Below, piece by piece: positions 51,523 to 60,934 of a stretch of DNA of 64,000 nucleotides. The stretch is from Halomonas meridiana (GTDB lineage: Bacteria; Pseudomonadota; Gammaproteobacteria; Pseudomonadales; Halomonadaceae). The DNA is taken from the NCBI RefSeq assembly GCF_009846525.1, contig NZ_CP024621.1, positions 3,534,001 to 3,598,000 on the forward strand, in the 5' to 3' direction. The translations under genes and the position numbers were made by a program. Below the pieces are notes generated by a model. The model was not told the DNA's origin. It saw nothing but the letters and a program-made list of their open reading frames with translations, and made no database searches. Position 1 is the stretch's first letter. Each line of letters opens with the position of its first letter.

Positions 51523-52430
51523 GGGGTCTCTCCTGTTGGGCCTGAGGGGGTTAGCAAGTGGTCGACCAAGTGGCGGGCGACCACGGGCAGTGCCGCGTAG
51601 TGGCGCATTCCAATCACCAGTTCACGGGTGGCCCACTCATCAGCGAGCGGAATCATGCGTAGTTTTAGGTCGTTAAGGTCGCGGTACAGCGTGCGCTGGG
51701 GCAGCACACCGATGCCCATACCGTAATGAATCATGCGGCAAATGGCGTCGAAACTGCGGACTTGGATGCGCATGCGCAGGGTTCGGCCCGCCTGGTTTGC
51801 CTGCTCGTGAAGCAGTGACTGCAGCGAAGCATCCTGCTGTAAACCGACAAAGTCGTACTCGGCTGCCTGATGCAGATAGAGCTTGTCATGCACTGCCAGC
51901 GGGTGATCTTGCGGCGTGACCAATACCAACTGGTCGCGCCGGTAGGGGCGTACTTCTAACTCATCGGCGGCAACGTGGCTGGCAAAGATGCCGATATCTG
52001 CCACGCCATCGCGCACAGCGGTGATCGCTTCGCTGCTGGTGCGCTCCTGCAAATCGATTTTGATTTGCGGGTACTCGATGGCAAAAGCGCTTAAATCCTG
52101 GGGCAAAAACGCAATAATGGCCGAGGTATTGGAGTGAATGCGCACATGCCCGCGCACCCCTTCGCCATACTCACTGAGCTCCGCCTGTAGCCGCGCCACG
52201 TCTTCCAGAATGCGCCGGGCATGGTGCAAAAAAGCGCGGCCCGCCGGGGTTAGCTCTACGCCGCGCGGCCGCCGATACAAAAGCTCGGTGCCCACCAGTG
52301 TTTCTAAATCGCTCACTCGCTTGCTCACCGCTGCCAGCGCCAAATGCTCACGCTCGGCAGCGGCGGTTAAACGCCCCTCATCGGCAATCGCCACAAACAG
52401 TCTCAGCGTTACAAAATCAAATCGCAGCAT
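51519..52430 (-). CDS. LysR-family transcriptional regulator, divergent from the CoA-transferase operon
   Basis: The start at 52430 (MLRFDFVTLRLFVAIADEGR) is chosen because the LysR domain begins here; upstream in-frame codons are not family-like. The product is 303 residues, with HTH segments LTAAAEREHLALAAVSKRVS and LVGTELLYRRPRGVELTPAG. It is closely similar in pattern to the regulator at 49895 (GMGIGVLPQRTL, IQVRSFDAICRMIHYG), suggesting a duplicated pair. It is divergent from the CoA-transferase gene across 193 bases, the usual position for a LysR regulator and its target. Confidence 0.92.
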   Translation of the reverse strand: MLRFDFVTLRLFVAIADEGRLTAAAEREHLALAAVSKRVSDLETLVGTELLYRRPRGVELTPAGRAFLHHARRILEDVARLQAELSEYGEGVRGHVRIHSNTSAIIAFLPQDLSAFAIEYPQIKIDLQERTSSEAITAVRDGVADIGIFASHVAADELEVRPYRRDQLVLVTPQDHPLAVHDKLYLHQAAEYDFVGLQQDASLQSLLHEQANQAGRTLRMRIQVRSFDAICRMIHYGMGIGVLPQRTLYRDLNDLKLRMIPLADEWATRELVIGMRHYAALPVVARHLVDHLLTPSGPTGETP

Positions 52431-52623
52431 CACGTTTACCACGTTGTTATTGGATGGGCCGCCTAGGTCGCCGGTTGTAGGGTTCGTCGCTGGCGAACGC
52501 CTAGTTCCTGATTGCCTAATTGTGATGCACAGCAGGCTCACAGATGCTTAAACGACAACAAGACATCAAGACTCGCTACGCCAGCACGCGCTTGGCTGCT
52601 AAGCGTTACCAGGAGCGTTTATT

Positions 52624-53820
52624 ATGACCACCCGCCAGCTTCCCCTCGATGGACTTAAAGTCGTAGAGCTTGGCCAGCTCATTGCAGGTCCGTTTGCCAC
52701 CAAACTACTGGGCGAATTTGGAGCCGACGTGATTAAAGTGGAGCCACCCGGCACCGGTGACCCGCTTCGCAAGTGGCGTATTCTCGAAGAGGGCACGTCG
52801 CTGTGGTGGCATGTGCAAAGTCGCACGAAACGCTCGGTGACACTTGATCTTCGCAGCCAGGAGGGCCAAGACGTGGTGCGCCGCTTGGCCGCCGAAGCCG
52901 ATGTGGTGGTCGAAAATTTCCGCCCTGGCACTCTGGAAAACTGGGGGCTGGGCTATGAGGCGCTGGCGGCGATTAACCCCAAGCTGATCATGGTGCACGT
53001 GTCAGGCTTTGGCCAAACCGGCCCTTATCGCAACAAACCAGGGTTTGGGGTGATTGGTGAAGCCATGGGTGGGCTGCGCTATTTAACTGGCCACGCGGGC
53101 GAGCCTTCAGTGCGCGTAGGGGTCAGCATTGGCGATTCGCTCTCGGCACTCTACGCGGTGATTGGCACGCTACTGGCCCTGCAAGAGCGCCAGCGCAGCG
53201 GCTTAGGGCAAGAGATTGATGTCGCCCTGTATGAATCCGTGTTCGCCATGATGGAGAGCCTGCTGCCGGAGTTTGATGCCACTGGCCACGTGCGAGAGCC
53301 AAGCGGCAGCGCCCTGCCGGGCATCACGCCCTCTAACGCTTACCGCACCCGCGAAGGCGAGTACGTGCTGATTGCCGGTAACGGCGACAGCATCTTCAAG
53401 CGCCTCATGGGCGTGATTGGCCGGGAGGATTTAGCCAACCACCCCGCCATGGCCCACAACGATGGCCGCAGCCAACACGCCAGTGAGATCGACGCTGCCA
53501 TTGAGGCCTGGACCCAAACCCGCCACCGGGACGATATTCTTAGCGCTTTAGATGATGCCCGCGTACCAGCAGGTTACCCCTACACCGCCGCCGATATTGC
53601 CAACGACCCCCACTACCTCGCCCGCGAGATGATTCAAACCGTTACCCGCGCCGATGGTCGCCCGCTCAAGGTGCCGGGCGTGCTGCCCAAACTGAGCGCC
53701 ACCCCCGGCAGGCTGGGGCAAGGCGGGCCAAAGCTGGGCGCGCACACCGATGACGTGCTCGAGGAGCTGGGCATCGATGCCGCCACGCGGGACAAGCTGC
53801 GTCAGGCAGGTATTATTTAA
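52624..53820 (+). CDS. Class III CoA-transferase (CaiB/BaiF family)
   Basis: The 398-residue protein has the family start LPLDGLKVVELGQLIAGPFA with the glutamate/glycine pattern, followed by LLGEFGADVIKVEPPGTGDP, SRTKRSVTLDLRSQEGQDVV and HVSGFGQTGPYRNKPGFGVI. The catalytic aspartate lies in the segment ALYESVFAMMESLLPEF/VALYESV region. It moves CoA between carboxylic acids, for example from succinyl-CoA to a branched dicarboxylate. An HMG-CoA-lyase-like gene follows 12 bases later, so the pair should activate and then cleave a substrate. Confidence 0.92.
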   Translation: MTTRQLPLDGLKVVELGQLIAGPFATKLLGEFGADVIKVEPPGTGDPLRKWRILEEGTSLWWHVQSRTKRSVTLDLRSQEGQDVVRRLAAEADVVVENFRPGTLENWGLGYEALAAINPKLIMVHVSGFGQTGPYRNKPGFGVIGEAMGGLRYLTGHAGEPSVRVGVSIGDSLSALYAVIGTLLALQERQRSGLGQEIDVALYESVFAMMESLLPEFDATGHVREPSGSALPGITPSNAYRTREGEYVLIAGNGDSIFKRLMGVIGREDLANHPAMAHNDGRSQHASEIDAAIEAWTQTRHRDDILSALDDARVPAGYPYTAADIANDPHYLAREMIQTVTRADGRPLKVPGVLPKLSATPGRLGQGGPKLGAHTDDVLEELGIDAATRDKLRQAGII

Positions 53821-53832
53821 GTGGAGAACCCC

Positions 53833-54741
53833 ATGACGACGTTACAAATCAACGAAGTGGCCCCGCGCGATGGCTTTCAGAGCGAGGAGCGCTTTATCCC
53901 TACGGAGCAGAAAATCGCGCTGATCGATACGTTAACGACCACCGGCATTGCCCGTATCGAAGCGACCTCGTTTGTCTCTCCCAAAGCCATTCCCAACCTG
54001 CGCGACGCCGCCGATGTGGTGAGTACCATTCAGCGCCGCGAAGGTGTGGGCGTCACAGTGCTGGTACCCAACCTAAAAGGTGCCGAGCGGGCGCTGGCCT
54101 GCGGCGTTAATGAGATCAATCTAGTGATGTCGGCCAGCAACGCCCACGGCCGCGCAAACCTGCGCATGACGCCGGAGGAGTCGCTGACACAGTTTGCCGC
54201 CATTATTCAGGCGGTACGAGGTAGCGGTGTCTTCATCAATGCCTCGCTCTCCACCGCCTTTGGCTGCCCGTTTGAAGGACAGGTGCCGCAGGCACGCGTG
54301 TTCACTCTTATTGAGCAGCAGCTGGCGCTGGGGGTAGAAGGCATCACGCTGTGCGATACCACCGGCGTTGCGAACCCCGCCCAGGTAGCGGCACTGTGCC
54401 GCCAAGTGCTGGAACGCTTTCCCGGCGTGCCGTTTACGCTGCATTTCCACAATACCCGAGGCATGGGCTTGGCAAATGCCCTAGCGGCGTGGCAAGCGGG
54501 CATTACGCGGTTTGATGCTTCGCTAGGTGGCTTAGGCGGCTGCCCGTTTGCCCCCGGTGCCACGGGCAATGTGTGCACTGAAGACTTAGTGCATATGTTC
54601 GAACAAATGGGCGTTGCCACCGGCGTAAACCTGCCCGCGCTGCTGGACATTTCTGCCACTCTGCCAGATCTCATCGGCCATGAGACGCCCGGCCAAGTAG
54701 TGAAAGCGGGCAGCGCGGACCGCTGTTATGCCCTTCCCTGA
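53833..54741 (+). CDS. HMG-CoA lyase-like enzyme
   Basis: The ATG at 53833 lies behind a GGAGA sequence. The 302-residue product shows the DRE-TIM lyase pattern: INEVAPRDGFQSEERFIPTE (Asp-Gly catalytic start), ARIEATSFVSPKAIPNLRDA, LHFHNTRGMGLAN (metal-binding HxH) and the HMG-CoA-lyase signature GLGGCPFAPGATGNVCTED. It should cleave a hydroxy-acyl-CoA such as HMG-CoA or citramalyl-CoA into an acyl-CoA and a keto acid. Coupled with the CoA-transferase, a citramalate-type substrate is plausible but not proven. Confidence 0.92.
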   Translation: MTTLQINEVAPRDGFQSEERFIPTEQKIALIDTLTTTGIARIEATSFVSPKAIPNLRDAADVVSTIQRREGVGVTVLVPNLKGAERALACGVNEINLVMSASNAHGRANLRMTPEESLTQFAAIIQAVRGSGVFINASLSTAFGCPFEGQVPQARVFTLIEQQLALGVEGITLCDTTGVANPAQVAALCRQVLERFPGVPFTLHFHNTRGMGLANALAAWQAGITRFDASLGGLGGCPFAPGATGNVCTEDLVHMFEQMGVATGVNLPALLDISATLPDLIGHETPGQVVKAGSADRCYALP

Positions 54742-54806
54742 AAACGTGTTTCCCGCATCCCTGCATAACCGTGTGATCCATAACAACGATAATCTGGTGA
54801 TTAACA

Positions 54807-56771
54807 ATGACTAACTCTTCCCCTGTTCCACCGTTAAACCTTGCCCAGCAGTTAATTCAGCGCCATTTGGTCAGCGGCGAGCTAACCCCTGGCAGTGAAA
54901 TCGCCTTGCGCATTAACCAAGCCCTGCTGCAAGACGTGTTAGGGACGCTGGTGATGTTAGAGCTAGAAGCCATGGGGCTTGACCGGGTACACACCGAGCC
55001 CAGCGTGCAGTACATCGACCATGGCCTTGTACAGGCCGATAACCTAAATGCCGAAACCTACCTGTTTTTAAAAAGCGCCTGCGAGCGCTTTGGGGTGTGG
55101 TACTCCGGCCCCGGCAACGGTATTAGCCACCCGGTGCATATGGAAAACTTTGGCGTGCCCGGTCAATCCATTGTGGGTTGCGATAGTCACACCACAGCAG
55201 CAGGCGCGCTCGGCATGCTGGCGATTGGCGCAGGCGGTATTGAAGTGGCGATGGCGATGGCGGGCGAGCCGCTGTATATCACCATGCCAAAAATCTGGGG
55301 CATTAAGCTCGAAGGGCAACTGCCTGACTGGGTCTCAGCGAAAGATGTTGTGCTGGAACTTTTGCGCCGCCACGGCGTGGCAGGTGGCAAAAACACCATG
55401 ATTGAGTATTACGGGCCGGGGCTAAAGCACCTTTCTGCCATGGACCGCCATGTGCTCGCCAACATGGGCACTGAAATGGGGGCAACGGCCACGGTCTTCC
55501 CCAGTGACGACGAGACCCGGCGCTTTCTGGCCTCCCGGGGTCGGGAAGCCGACTGGGTCGCGCTGGCCGCCGAGCCCGGCTGCCACTACGACCTGCACGA
55601 GACGCTTGATCTCAGTAAGCTAGAACCCATGATTGCGCTGCCTTCCAGCCCCGATAACGTCGTCACTGTTCGGGAAGCAGCGGGCCAGCCGCTGCATCAG
55701 GCGTACATCGGTTCGTCAGGCAACCCGGGCTTTCGTGACTTTGCCGTGGTGGCCGAGATAGTACGGGGCAAGCAGGTGGCCGATGGGGTCTCACTGGACA
55801 TCAACCCCTCTTCACGCCAAGTGTTGGCCTCGCTGATCGAGCAGGGTTATCTCGCTGACTTGGTGGCCAGCGGTGCCCGTTTGCACCAAGCGGGCTGTAA
55901 CGGCTGTATTGGTATGGGCCAAGCTCCCGCCGTGGGATTGAATAGCCTCCGTACCGTTCCACGCAACTTTCCAGGACGCTCAGGCACGCGGGAAGATAGC
56001 GTGTTCCTATGTAGCCCGGAAACGGCGGCAGCCTCAGCCATGAAAGGTGTGATCACCGACCCGCGAACCCTAGAGATGCCTTACCCGCGTATTCACGAAC
56101 CGGCCCACATCAAAGTAGATAGGGGCATGTTCAAGGCTCCGCTGCCCCTCGAAGAAGCACGTTTGAAAGCACTGCAAAAAACCGACAACACGCCCGCACT
56201 GCCAGAGCTCAACTCACTGCCTAACCGTCTCGACATCCCCGTGCTGTTGGTCACAGGCAACAATATCTCCACCGACGACATCATGCCCGCTGGGCAACGG
56301 GTGCTGCCCTACTGGAGCAGTGTGTATGCATCTGCACCGTTTACCTTCGAGGCCGTTGATCCCCACTACGCCGAACGCGCCGAGCAAACACGTACCCAAG
56401 GCGGACACGCCATTGTCGGTGGCGCCAACTATGGACAGGGGTCTAGCCGTGAGAATGCCGCGCTAGTACCACGTTATCTAGGTTTACAGGTCGTCGTGGC
56501 TGACAGTTTTGCGCGTATCCACTGGCAAAATTTAATCTGCTTTGGTGCGCTACCGTTAACGTTTACACACGCAGAGGATCGTGCACAGCTAAAGGAAGGG
56601 GATCACTTGGTCATTGAGGAGTTATATTCACAGCTGGAAAGTGGGGATACGCTAAAAGCGCATATCCCCGGTAAAGGCGAGCTACGTCTGCATCATGGTC
56701 TCAGCCCTCGCCAACGAGAGCTGATAGCGCAAGGTGGTGTCATCAACCACCTGCGCCAACGTCATGCTTAA
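54807..56771 (+). CDS. Aconitase-family hydratase (fused LeuC/LeuD-like)
   Basis: The 654-residue protein carries both aconitase parts. The iron-sulfur catalytic domains show [20 protein letters not shown] and [13 protein letters not shown] (cluster cysteines). The swivel domain shows [13 protein letters not shown] and [20 protein letters not shown] with the active-site serine/arginine. It is shorter than the 860-900-residue housekeeping aconitases and is near the size of 3-isopropylmalate dehydratase-like or archaeal-type aconitases. In this operon it probably hydrates or isomerises the dicarboxylate before CoA activation. Its stop overlaps the chemoreceptor stop on the other strand. Confidence 0.88.
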   Translation: MTNSSPVPPLNLAQQLIQRHLVSGELTPGSEIALRINQALLQDVLGTLVMLELEAMGLDRVHTEPSVQYIDHGLVQADNLNAETYLFLKSACERFGVWYSGPGNGISHPVHMENFGVPGQSIVGCDSHTTAAGALGMLAIGAGGIEVAMAMAGEPLYITMPKIWGIKLEGQLPDWVSAKDVVLELLRRHGVAGGKNTMIEYYGPGLKHLSAMDRHVLANMGTEMGATATVFPSDDETRRFLASRGREADWVALAAEPGCHYDLHETLDLSKLEPMIALPSSPDNVVTVREAAGQPLHQAYIGSSGNPGFRDFAVVAEIVRGKQVADGVSLDINPSSRQVLASLIEQGYLADLVASGARLHQAGCNGCIGMGQAPAVGLNSLRTVPRNFPGRSGTREDSVFLCSPETAAASAMKGVITDPRTLEMPYPRIHEPAHIKVDRGMFKAPLPLEEARLKALQKTDNTPALPELNSLPNRLDIPVLLVTGNNISTDDIMPAGQRVLPYWSSVYASAPFTFEAVDPHYAERAEQTRTQGGHAIVGGANYGQGSSRENAALVPRYLGLQVVVADSFARIHWQNLICFGALPLTFTHAEDRAQLKEGDHLVIEELYSQLESGDTLKAHIPGKGELRLHHGLSPRQRELIAQGGVINHLRQRHA

Positions 56772-58552
56772 AACTCTTCCCAGTCCTCTTCGCTGCCTTT
56801 GGCAGGCGCTGGTTTGGAGGAGAGCGTCGGGCGTTTGAGCTTTGGCTGGGGCTTGGCGCTGCTGGCAGGCAAGGCTTGCCGTGCGGCGCTGGCCGATGAG
56901 CGCGATGACGTTTGCGGGCCATCCTCGCCAAGCACAAACGAGTTGATCAGCTCGTTTAGATGCTCGGCATGACGGCGCATATCCGCCGCGGCGGTGGTGG
57001 ACTCTTGCACCATGGCCGCATTCTGCTGCGTCATGGTGTCCATTTCTGCTACGGCGGTGTTGATCTGACCAATACCACTGCTCTGCTCCTTGGCGCCGGC
57101 GCTGATTTCACCGATCACATCGGTGACCTTCGAGACGCTTTCCACGATTTCACGCATGGTGGCGCCCGCATTGCGTACCAGCTCCGCGCCGGTGTGGGTA
57201 TGCTGCACGGACGCATCGATCAGCGCGCGGATCTCTTTCGACGCGTTGCTGGAACGGCTCGCCAGCGTGCGAACTTCCTGCGCCACGACCGCAAACCCAC
57301 GACCATGTTCGCCCGCGCGGGCGGCTTCGACCGATGCGTTCAGCGCCAGAATATTGGTTTGGAAAGCAATCGCATCGATCATCGTAATGATTTCACTGAT
57401 GCGGGTGGCGGAATCATTGATATCGCGCATGGTGCTTTCCACCTGCCCCATGGCCTCTTCGCCCTGGTGGGCCACTTCGGCGGTGGACTGCACCAGCTTG
57501 TTGGCCTGCTGGGCATTGTCGGCACTGTGGTTCACGGTGGAGGTAATCTCCTCCATGGAGGCCGATGTCTCCTGCAGATTGGCCGCCGCCTGCTCGGTGC
57601 GAGTAGCCAGCTCCTCGGAGCTACGCGAGATTTCACCAGCGGAGTGATAAACGCTGACCGTGCTGCGGCGTACGTCGCGCAAAGTATCCTGCATGCGGCT
57701 GACAAAGGCGTTGAACTGCACAGCCAAGTTGCCCACTTCGTCGTTGCTCTCGACCGAGAGACGGCGGGTCAGGTCGCCACGGCCTTGGGCAATGTCGCCC
57801 ATGGCATCGGCCGTGCGCTTGATCGGGCCGACGATACGGCGCACCACGCCAAACGTCACCAGCGCAACCACGACGAACAGGATCGCTGCCAGCAGGGTCG
57901 CAAACACGATCGCGTCCCGCAGGTCGGCATTGGCCGCCGCTTCCAGCTCCGCCAGCGCCTCATCGACATCCGTGACGTAAACGCCAGCGCCCAGCATCCA
58001 GCCCCATTTCTCTAAGCGGTCCACATAGGAGTGCTTGGGCTGTGGCTCGTCGGTACCGGGATACTCCCAGGGATACTCGTAAAAGCCGCCGCCATCCTGG
58101 GCAATTTGAATCATGTCGCGGATCAGATAGTCGCCGTCGGGCGTCTGCAGATCGATGAGGTTGGTGCCCTGACGATCAGGCGAGTGCGGCAAGACGATAT
58201 TGGTACCGTCATACTCGTACACGAAAATGTAGTTATTGCCCTCAAAGCGCATGGCCCGCAACATTTCCGCTGCTTGCGCCTTGGCATCGGCGTCATTGGC
58301 ACCCGCCCGATCATAAATAGGCGCGATGGCGGTCGTCGCCATCTGAACGATGTCGCGTACGGAGTTGCGGCGCTCTTCGATCAGCATCTCACGCTGCTCG
58401 GCAAGCGTATCGTTGGTATCTCCTATCCGGTCGTAGGCTTTGTAGGCCACTAAGACCAGGGTCACCAATAACAGTGGAATCAGAATCAGCATCAGCACCT
58501 TCGTTTGAAGGCTGAGGCCACGTTGTTGCTTCGTCTCGGAGAGGCTTGCCAT
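56768..58552 (-). CDS. Methyl-accepting chemotaxis protein with single Cache sensor
   Basis: The 594-residue protein has a membrane segment ([20 protein letters not shown]), a periplasmic Cache domain ([60 protein letters not shown]) and a second membrane segment ([20 protein letters not shown]). A HAMP domain and the signalling hairpin follow ([20 protein letters not shown] and [15 protein letters not shown]). It ends EDWEEF, similar to the NWETF-type tether that binds CheR/CheB. The Cache form is that of small-organic-acid sensors. It sits tail-to-tail with the aconitase-like gene and has its own promoter region at 58553-58690. Confidence 0.94.
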   Translation of the reverse strand: MASLSETKQQRGLSLQTKVLMLILIPLLLVTLVLVAYKAYDRIGDTNDTLAEQREMLIEERRNSVRDIVQMATTAIAPIYDRAGANDADAKAQAAEMLRAMRFEGNNYIFVYEYDGTNIVLPHSPDRQGTNLIDLQTPDGDYLIRDMIQIAQDGGGFYEYPWEYPGTDEPQPKHSYVDRLEKWGWMLGAGVYVTDVDEALAELEAAANADLRDAIVFATLLAAILFVVVALVTFGVVRRIVGPIKRTADAMGDIAQGRGDLTRRLSVESNDEVGNLAVQFNAFVSRMQDTLRDVRRSTVSVYHSAGEISRSSEELATRTEQAAANLQETSASMEEITSTVNHSADNAQQANKLVQSTAEVAHQGEEAMGQVESTMRDINDSATRISEIITMIDAIAFQTNILALNASVEAARAGEHGRGFAVVAQEVRTLASRSSNASKEIRALIDASVQHTHTGAELVRNAGATMREIVESVSKVTDVIGEISAGAKEQSSGIGQINTAVAEMDTMTQQNAAMVQESTTAAADMRRHAEHLNELINSFVLGEDGPQTSSRSSASAARQALPASSAKPQPKLKRPTLSSKPAPAKGSEEDWEEF

Positions 58553-58738
58553 TGTGTATCTTCCGGTTAAGTCATGGTTATATTATTGGATTTTTATGTG
58601 TTTATTATCGACTTAACGTACTTCAACTTTAACCCTCTTCCGCGATTTTCTTCTTTATAAGCAGCAAATTAAGGCACGAACGCGATTTTCATAACATACG
58701 TTAAGGTTTTCAGCCGCTTATCAGTTCACTGTAGCGAT

Positions 58739-58829
58739 GTGGTGGCCAGGGACGGCCCGTTTTGGCACGACGCCAACCACAAAACAACGCTGCCCAGCGC
58801 CGGATCTACCGGGGCTGGGCAGCTTTTTT
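58739..58829 (+). ncRNA. Candidate small RNA with intrinsic terminator
   Basis: The gap between the chemoreceptor and ureG holds a + strand structure that no gene explains. GTGGTGGC (58739-58746) pairs with GCC-A-ACCAC (58772-58780). A strong terminator follows: GCTGCCCAGC (58789-58798) with GCTGGGCAGC (58814-58823) and then six T. Genes on both sides run on the minus strand, where the sequence after the hairpin (GTTGTTTTG) is less T-rich. Either this ends a + strand small RNA, or it serves only as the ureG terminator. Confidence 0.35.
58789..58829. terminator. Strong intrinsic terminator after the urease operon
   Basis: A perfect 10-bp stem with the inner loop GCCGGATCTACCGGG, which can pair further, is followed by six T on the + strand and GTTGTTTT on the minus strand. 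It lies 23 bases beyond the ureG stop and probably works in both directions. Confidence 0.8.
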
Positions 58830-58851
58830 ATGCGCAAAAACCGCCGGGGGA

Positions 58852-59484
58852 CTATGCAGTGGCCGCCTGCGGGCGACGCTCGTCCAGCATGCCTTTATCG
58901 AGAATGAAGCGGATGATCTCTTCAAGCCCCACGCCATCGTAGAGGTTGGTGAACACGAACGGGCGCTCGCCGCGCATTTTTTTCGAGTCGCGCTCCATCA
59001 CCTCCAGTGAGGCGTGCACCTGCTCGGCAATGTCGATTTTGTTGATAATCAGCAGATCCGATTTGGTGATGCCGGGGCCGCCTTTGCGGGGTATTTTGTC
59101 GCCTGCCGACACGTCGATCACATAAAGCGTCAGATCAGAAAGCTCGGGGCTAAACGTGGCGGAAAGGTTATCGCCGCCAGACTCGACCAGCACCAGCTCC
59201 AGCTTGGGATGACGGGCGTGTAGCTCATCAATCGCCGCTAGGTTCATCGAGGCATCTTCACGAATCGCCGTGTGCGGGCAGCCGCCGGTTTCTACGCCGA
59301 GAATACGGTCGGCGGGCAGCGCATCGTGCTTGAGCAGGAAATCGGCATCTTCACGGGTATAGATATCGTTGGTGACGACGGCGATATCATAGTGGTCCCG
59401 CAGCGCGGTACAGAGCTGCTTGAGCAGGGCGGTTTTACCTGAACCGACCGGGCCACCCACGCCAACGCGTAAACAGTGAGTCAT
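58852..59484 (-). CDS. ureG: Urease accessory GTPase UreG
   Basis: The 210-residue protein has the P-loop [17 protein letters not shown], the metal-binding CPH in [35 protein letters not shown] and the nucleotide motif [13 protein letters not shown]. UreG drives nickel delivery to apo-urease together with UreE and UreF/UreD. It is the last gene of the operon. Confidence 0.97.
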   Translation of the reverse strand: MTHCLRVGVGGPVGSGKTALLKQLCTALRDHYDIAVVTNDIYTREDADFLLKHDALPADRILGVETGGCPHTAIREDASMNLAAIDELHARHPKLELVLVESGGDNLSATFSPELSDLTLYVIDVSAGDKIPRKGGPGITKSDLLIINKIDIAEQVHASLEVMERDSKKMRGERPFVFTNLYDGVGLEEIIRFILDKGMLDERRPQAATA

Positions 59485-59510
59485 GATTTTCTCCTAAATA
59501 ACAACGCTCG

Positions 59511-60224
59511 TTAGCTTCTAAACAAGCGGGAATATTGGGTTTCGTGTAGGGCGCTGGCCAGCGCGACGCCGGGCAGCGCGGGGCCAAGCTCGTCATCGTC
59601 TAGCCGCTGGGCCTTCTCGACGGCATTCACCAGCTCGCCACGTAACTGCTCGATAATGCGCTGGGCAGCGGTGTGGCCCAGCGGCAGCGCTTTACAGGCT
59701 ACCGCGAGCTGGTTTTCCAGCCACGCCCAGCCAAAGCCGAGCTGCGCTTGGCGCACGGGGATGCCGCGCTGGTAAGCCGCCCAGGCAAACAGGGTCACAT
59801 AGCCAGCCTGCACCGGTAGCAAGGGCGTGAGTGAGTCTTCACTAGGCAGCCCTGCATTTTTTGGTAATAGGTCGAGACTGCCCAGTAGCCGCTTCAGCGA
59901 GGCGCCCAGGCGGCTGTCTTCAGCGGCCAATTCCGCAGTTTCACGGGTGGCGGCCAGCCAGTCGTCCCACTCGGCCACCGCAGTGCCATCCTGCTCCTCG
60001 AAAGCGCGATATAGCCGCTCGATCAGCGGCAGCTCACAGCAGCTTATGCCATCTTCCAGCACGCCGGATAGCCAATGAGACAGGCTTGGCTCATCACTCA
60101 CCCAGCCCAACTCAAAAGCGCTCTCTAGCCCTTGGGAAAAGGCGAAGGCACCAATGGGCAGCGCGGGGCTGACGAGCTGCATCAACCCTAGCAGGGCGAG
60201 GTCTGAGGACTGTTCAGTGGGCAT
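59511..60224 (-). CDS. ureF: Urease accessory protein UreF
   Basis: The start at 60224 (MPTEQSSDLALLGLMQLVSP) overlaps the end of ureE by 11 bases. A longer in-frame extension only reads the ureE histidine tail in a wrong frame. The 237-residue protein shows PALPIGAFAFSQGLESAFEL and QAGYVTLFAWAAYQRGIPV, typical of UreF, which gates UreG GTPase in the UreDFG maturation complex. Confidence 0.94.
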   Translation of the reverse strand: MPTEQSSDLALLGLMQLVSPALPIGAFAFSQGLESAFELGWVSDEPSLSHWLSGVLEDGISCCELPLIERLYRAFEEQDGTAVAEWDDWLAATRETAELAAEDSRLGASLKRLLGSLDLLPKNAGLPSEDSLTPLLPVQAGYVTLFAWAAYQRGIPVRQAQLGFGWAWLENQLAVACKALPLGHTAAQRIIEQLRGELVNAVEKAQRLDDDELGPALPGVALASALHETQYSRLFRS

Positions 60225-60777
60225 GGTGGTGCTCATGCGCGTGGTCGTGGTCGTGGTCGTGGTCGTGGGAATGAGCGTGCCCATGGCCGTGGCTGTGTGA
60301 ATGACCGTGCGAATGGCTGTGCGAATGCCCATCGCCCACTTGGTTGTAAGCGCCCGGTTCGGGGTCGAAGGTGGCGTTGTGGTGTTCAAGCGTGGCACCC
60401 AGCAGCTCGGCCAGCTCTTCGAGGACGTGGTCGGGCGGGAAGCGTACCCAGCCTCCTTTCGCATCTTCACCCAGCGCGAGCTGCACATGGCGGTTGCCGA
60501 GGTGGTAAGCAAGCCGGGCCAGGGGTAAGCCAGTACTCACTCGCGCGGTCACCACGGGTTCGATCGCGGCGCAAATGCGCACGATCTCGCCGTTTTCGGC
60601 TTTTAGGCCTTCACCATCGCGCAGTACGGGGCCGCGATCCAGAAACAGCCCCAGCGGCTGGCCGCTGTCGCTCTCGGCTTTTAAGCGGCCGCGAATGCGT
60701 AGCTCGAAGGGCAGTGTCAGCGTGTCGCTGGCGGTGCCCTCATCTATGGGGCCGAGGCGTTCAATCAGTTTCAACAT
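60214..60777 (-). CDS. ureE: Urease nickel metallochaperone UreE with long histidine tail
   Basis: The start at 60777 (MLKLIERLGPIDEGTASDTL) gives 187 residues. The UreE N-terminal and metal-binding domains are present (RGRLKAESDSGQPLGLFLDR, YHLGNRHVQLAL, with the nickel histidine in LEHHNATFDPEPGAYNQ). The last about 35 residues are almost entirely His paired with Ser, Gly, Asp and Ala, more than in many UreE proteins. Such tails bind many nickel ions and act as a store. A large palindromic repeat separates this gene from ureC upstream. Confidence 0.95.
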   Translation of the reverse strand: MLKLIERLGPIDEGTASDTLTLPFELRIRGRLKAESDSGQPLGLFLDRGPVLRDGEGLKAENGEIVRICAAIEPVVTARVSTGLPLARLAYHLGNRHVQLALGEDAKGGWVRFPPDHVLEELAELLGATLEHHNATFDPEPGAYNQVGDGHSHSHSHGHSHSHGHGHAHSHDHDHDHDHAHEHHHAH

Positions 60778-60811
60778 CGATATCGTCCTGGTATAGCCTT
60801 TGAGGCTCGCC

Positions 60812-60902
60812 GGGAGCAGCCCTACGAGAGGGCGCTGTGAATACATCCCTGTACGCTACTTTTGCCATCCATGGCAAAAGACCCTCTCTACGGGCTGCTC
60901 CC
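60812..60902. repeat. Large palindromic intergenic repeat, copy 1 (ureC-ureE gap)
   Basis: Outer arms of 21 bases (GGGAGCAGCCC-TAC-GAGAGGG and its mirror with about three mismatches) enclose CGCTGTGAATACATCCCTGT. A second inner palindrome, TTTTGCCATCCATGGCAAAA, follows. The same plan recurs at 62685-62780. Confidence 0.8.
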
Positions 60903-60934
60903 TGCTCTCGTGTCACGTGGGGTATACCCTACAT

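Noticed and set aside
60225..60512. An N-terminal extension of UreF rich in threonine and methionine
   Set aside because: It is the ureE histidine-tail sequence read in another frame; the family start is at 60224.
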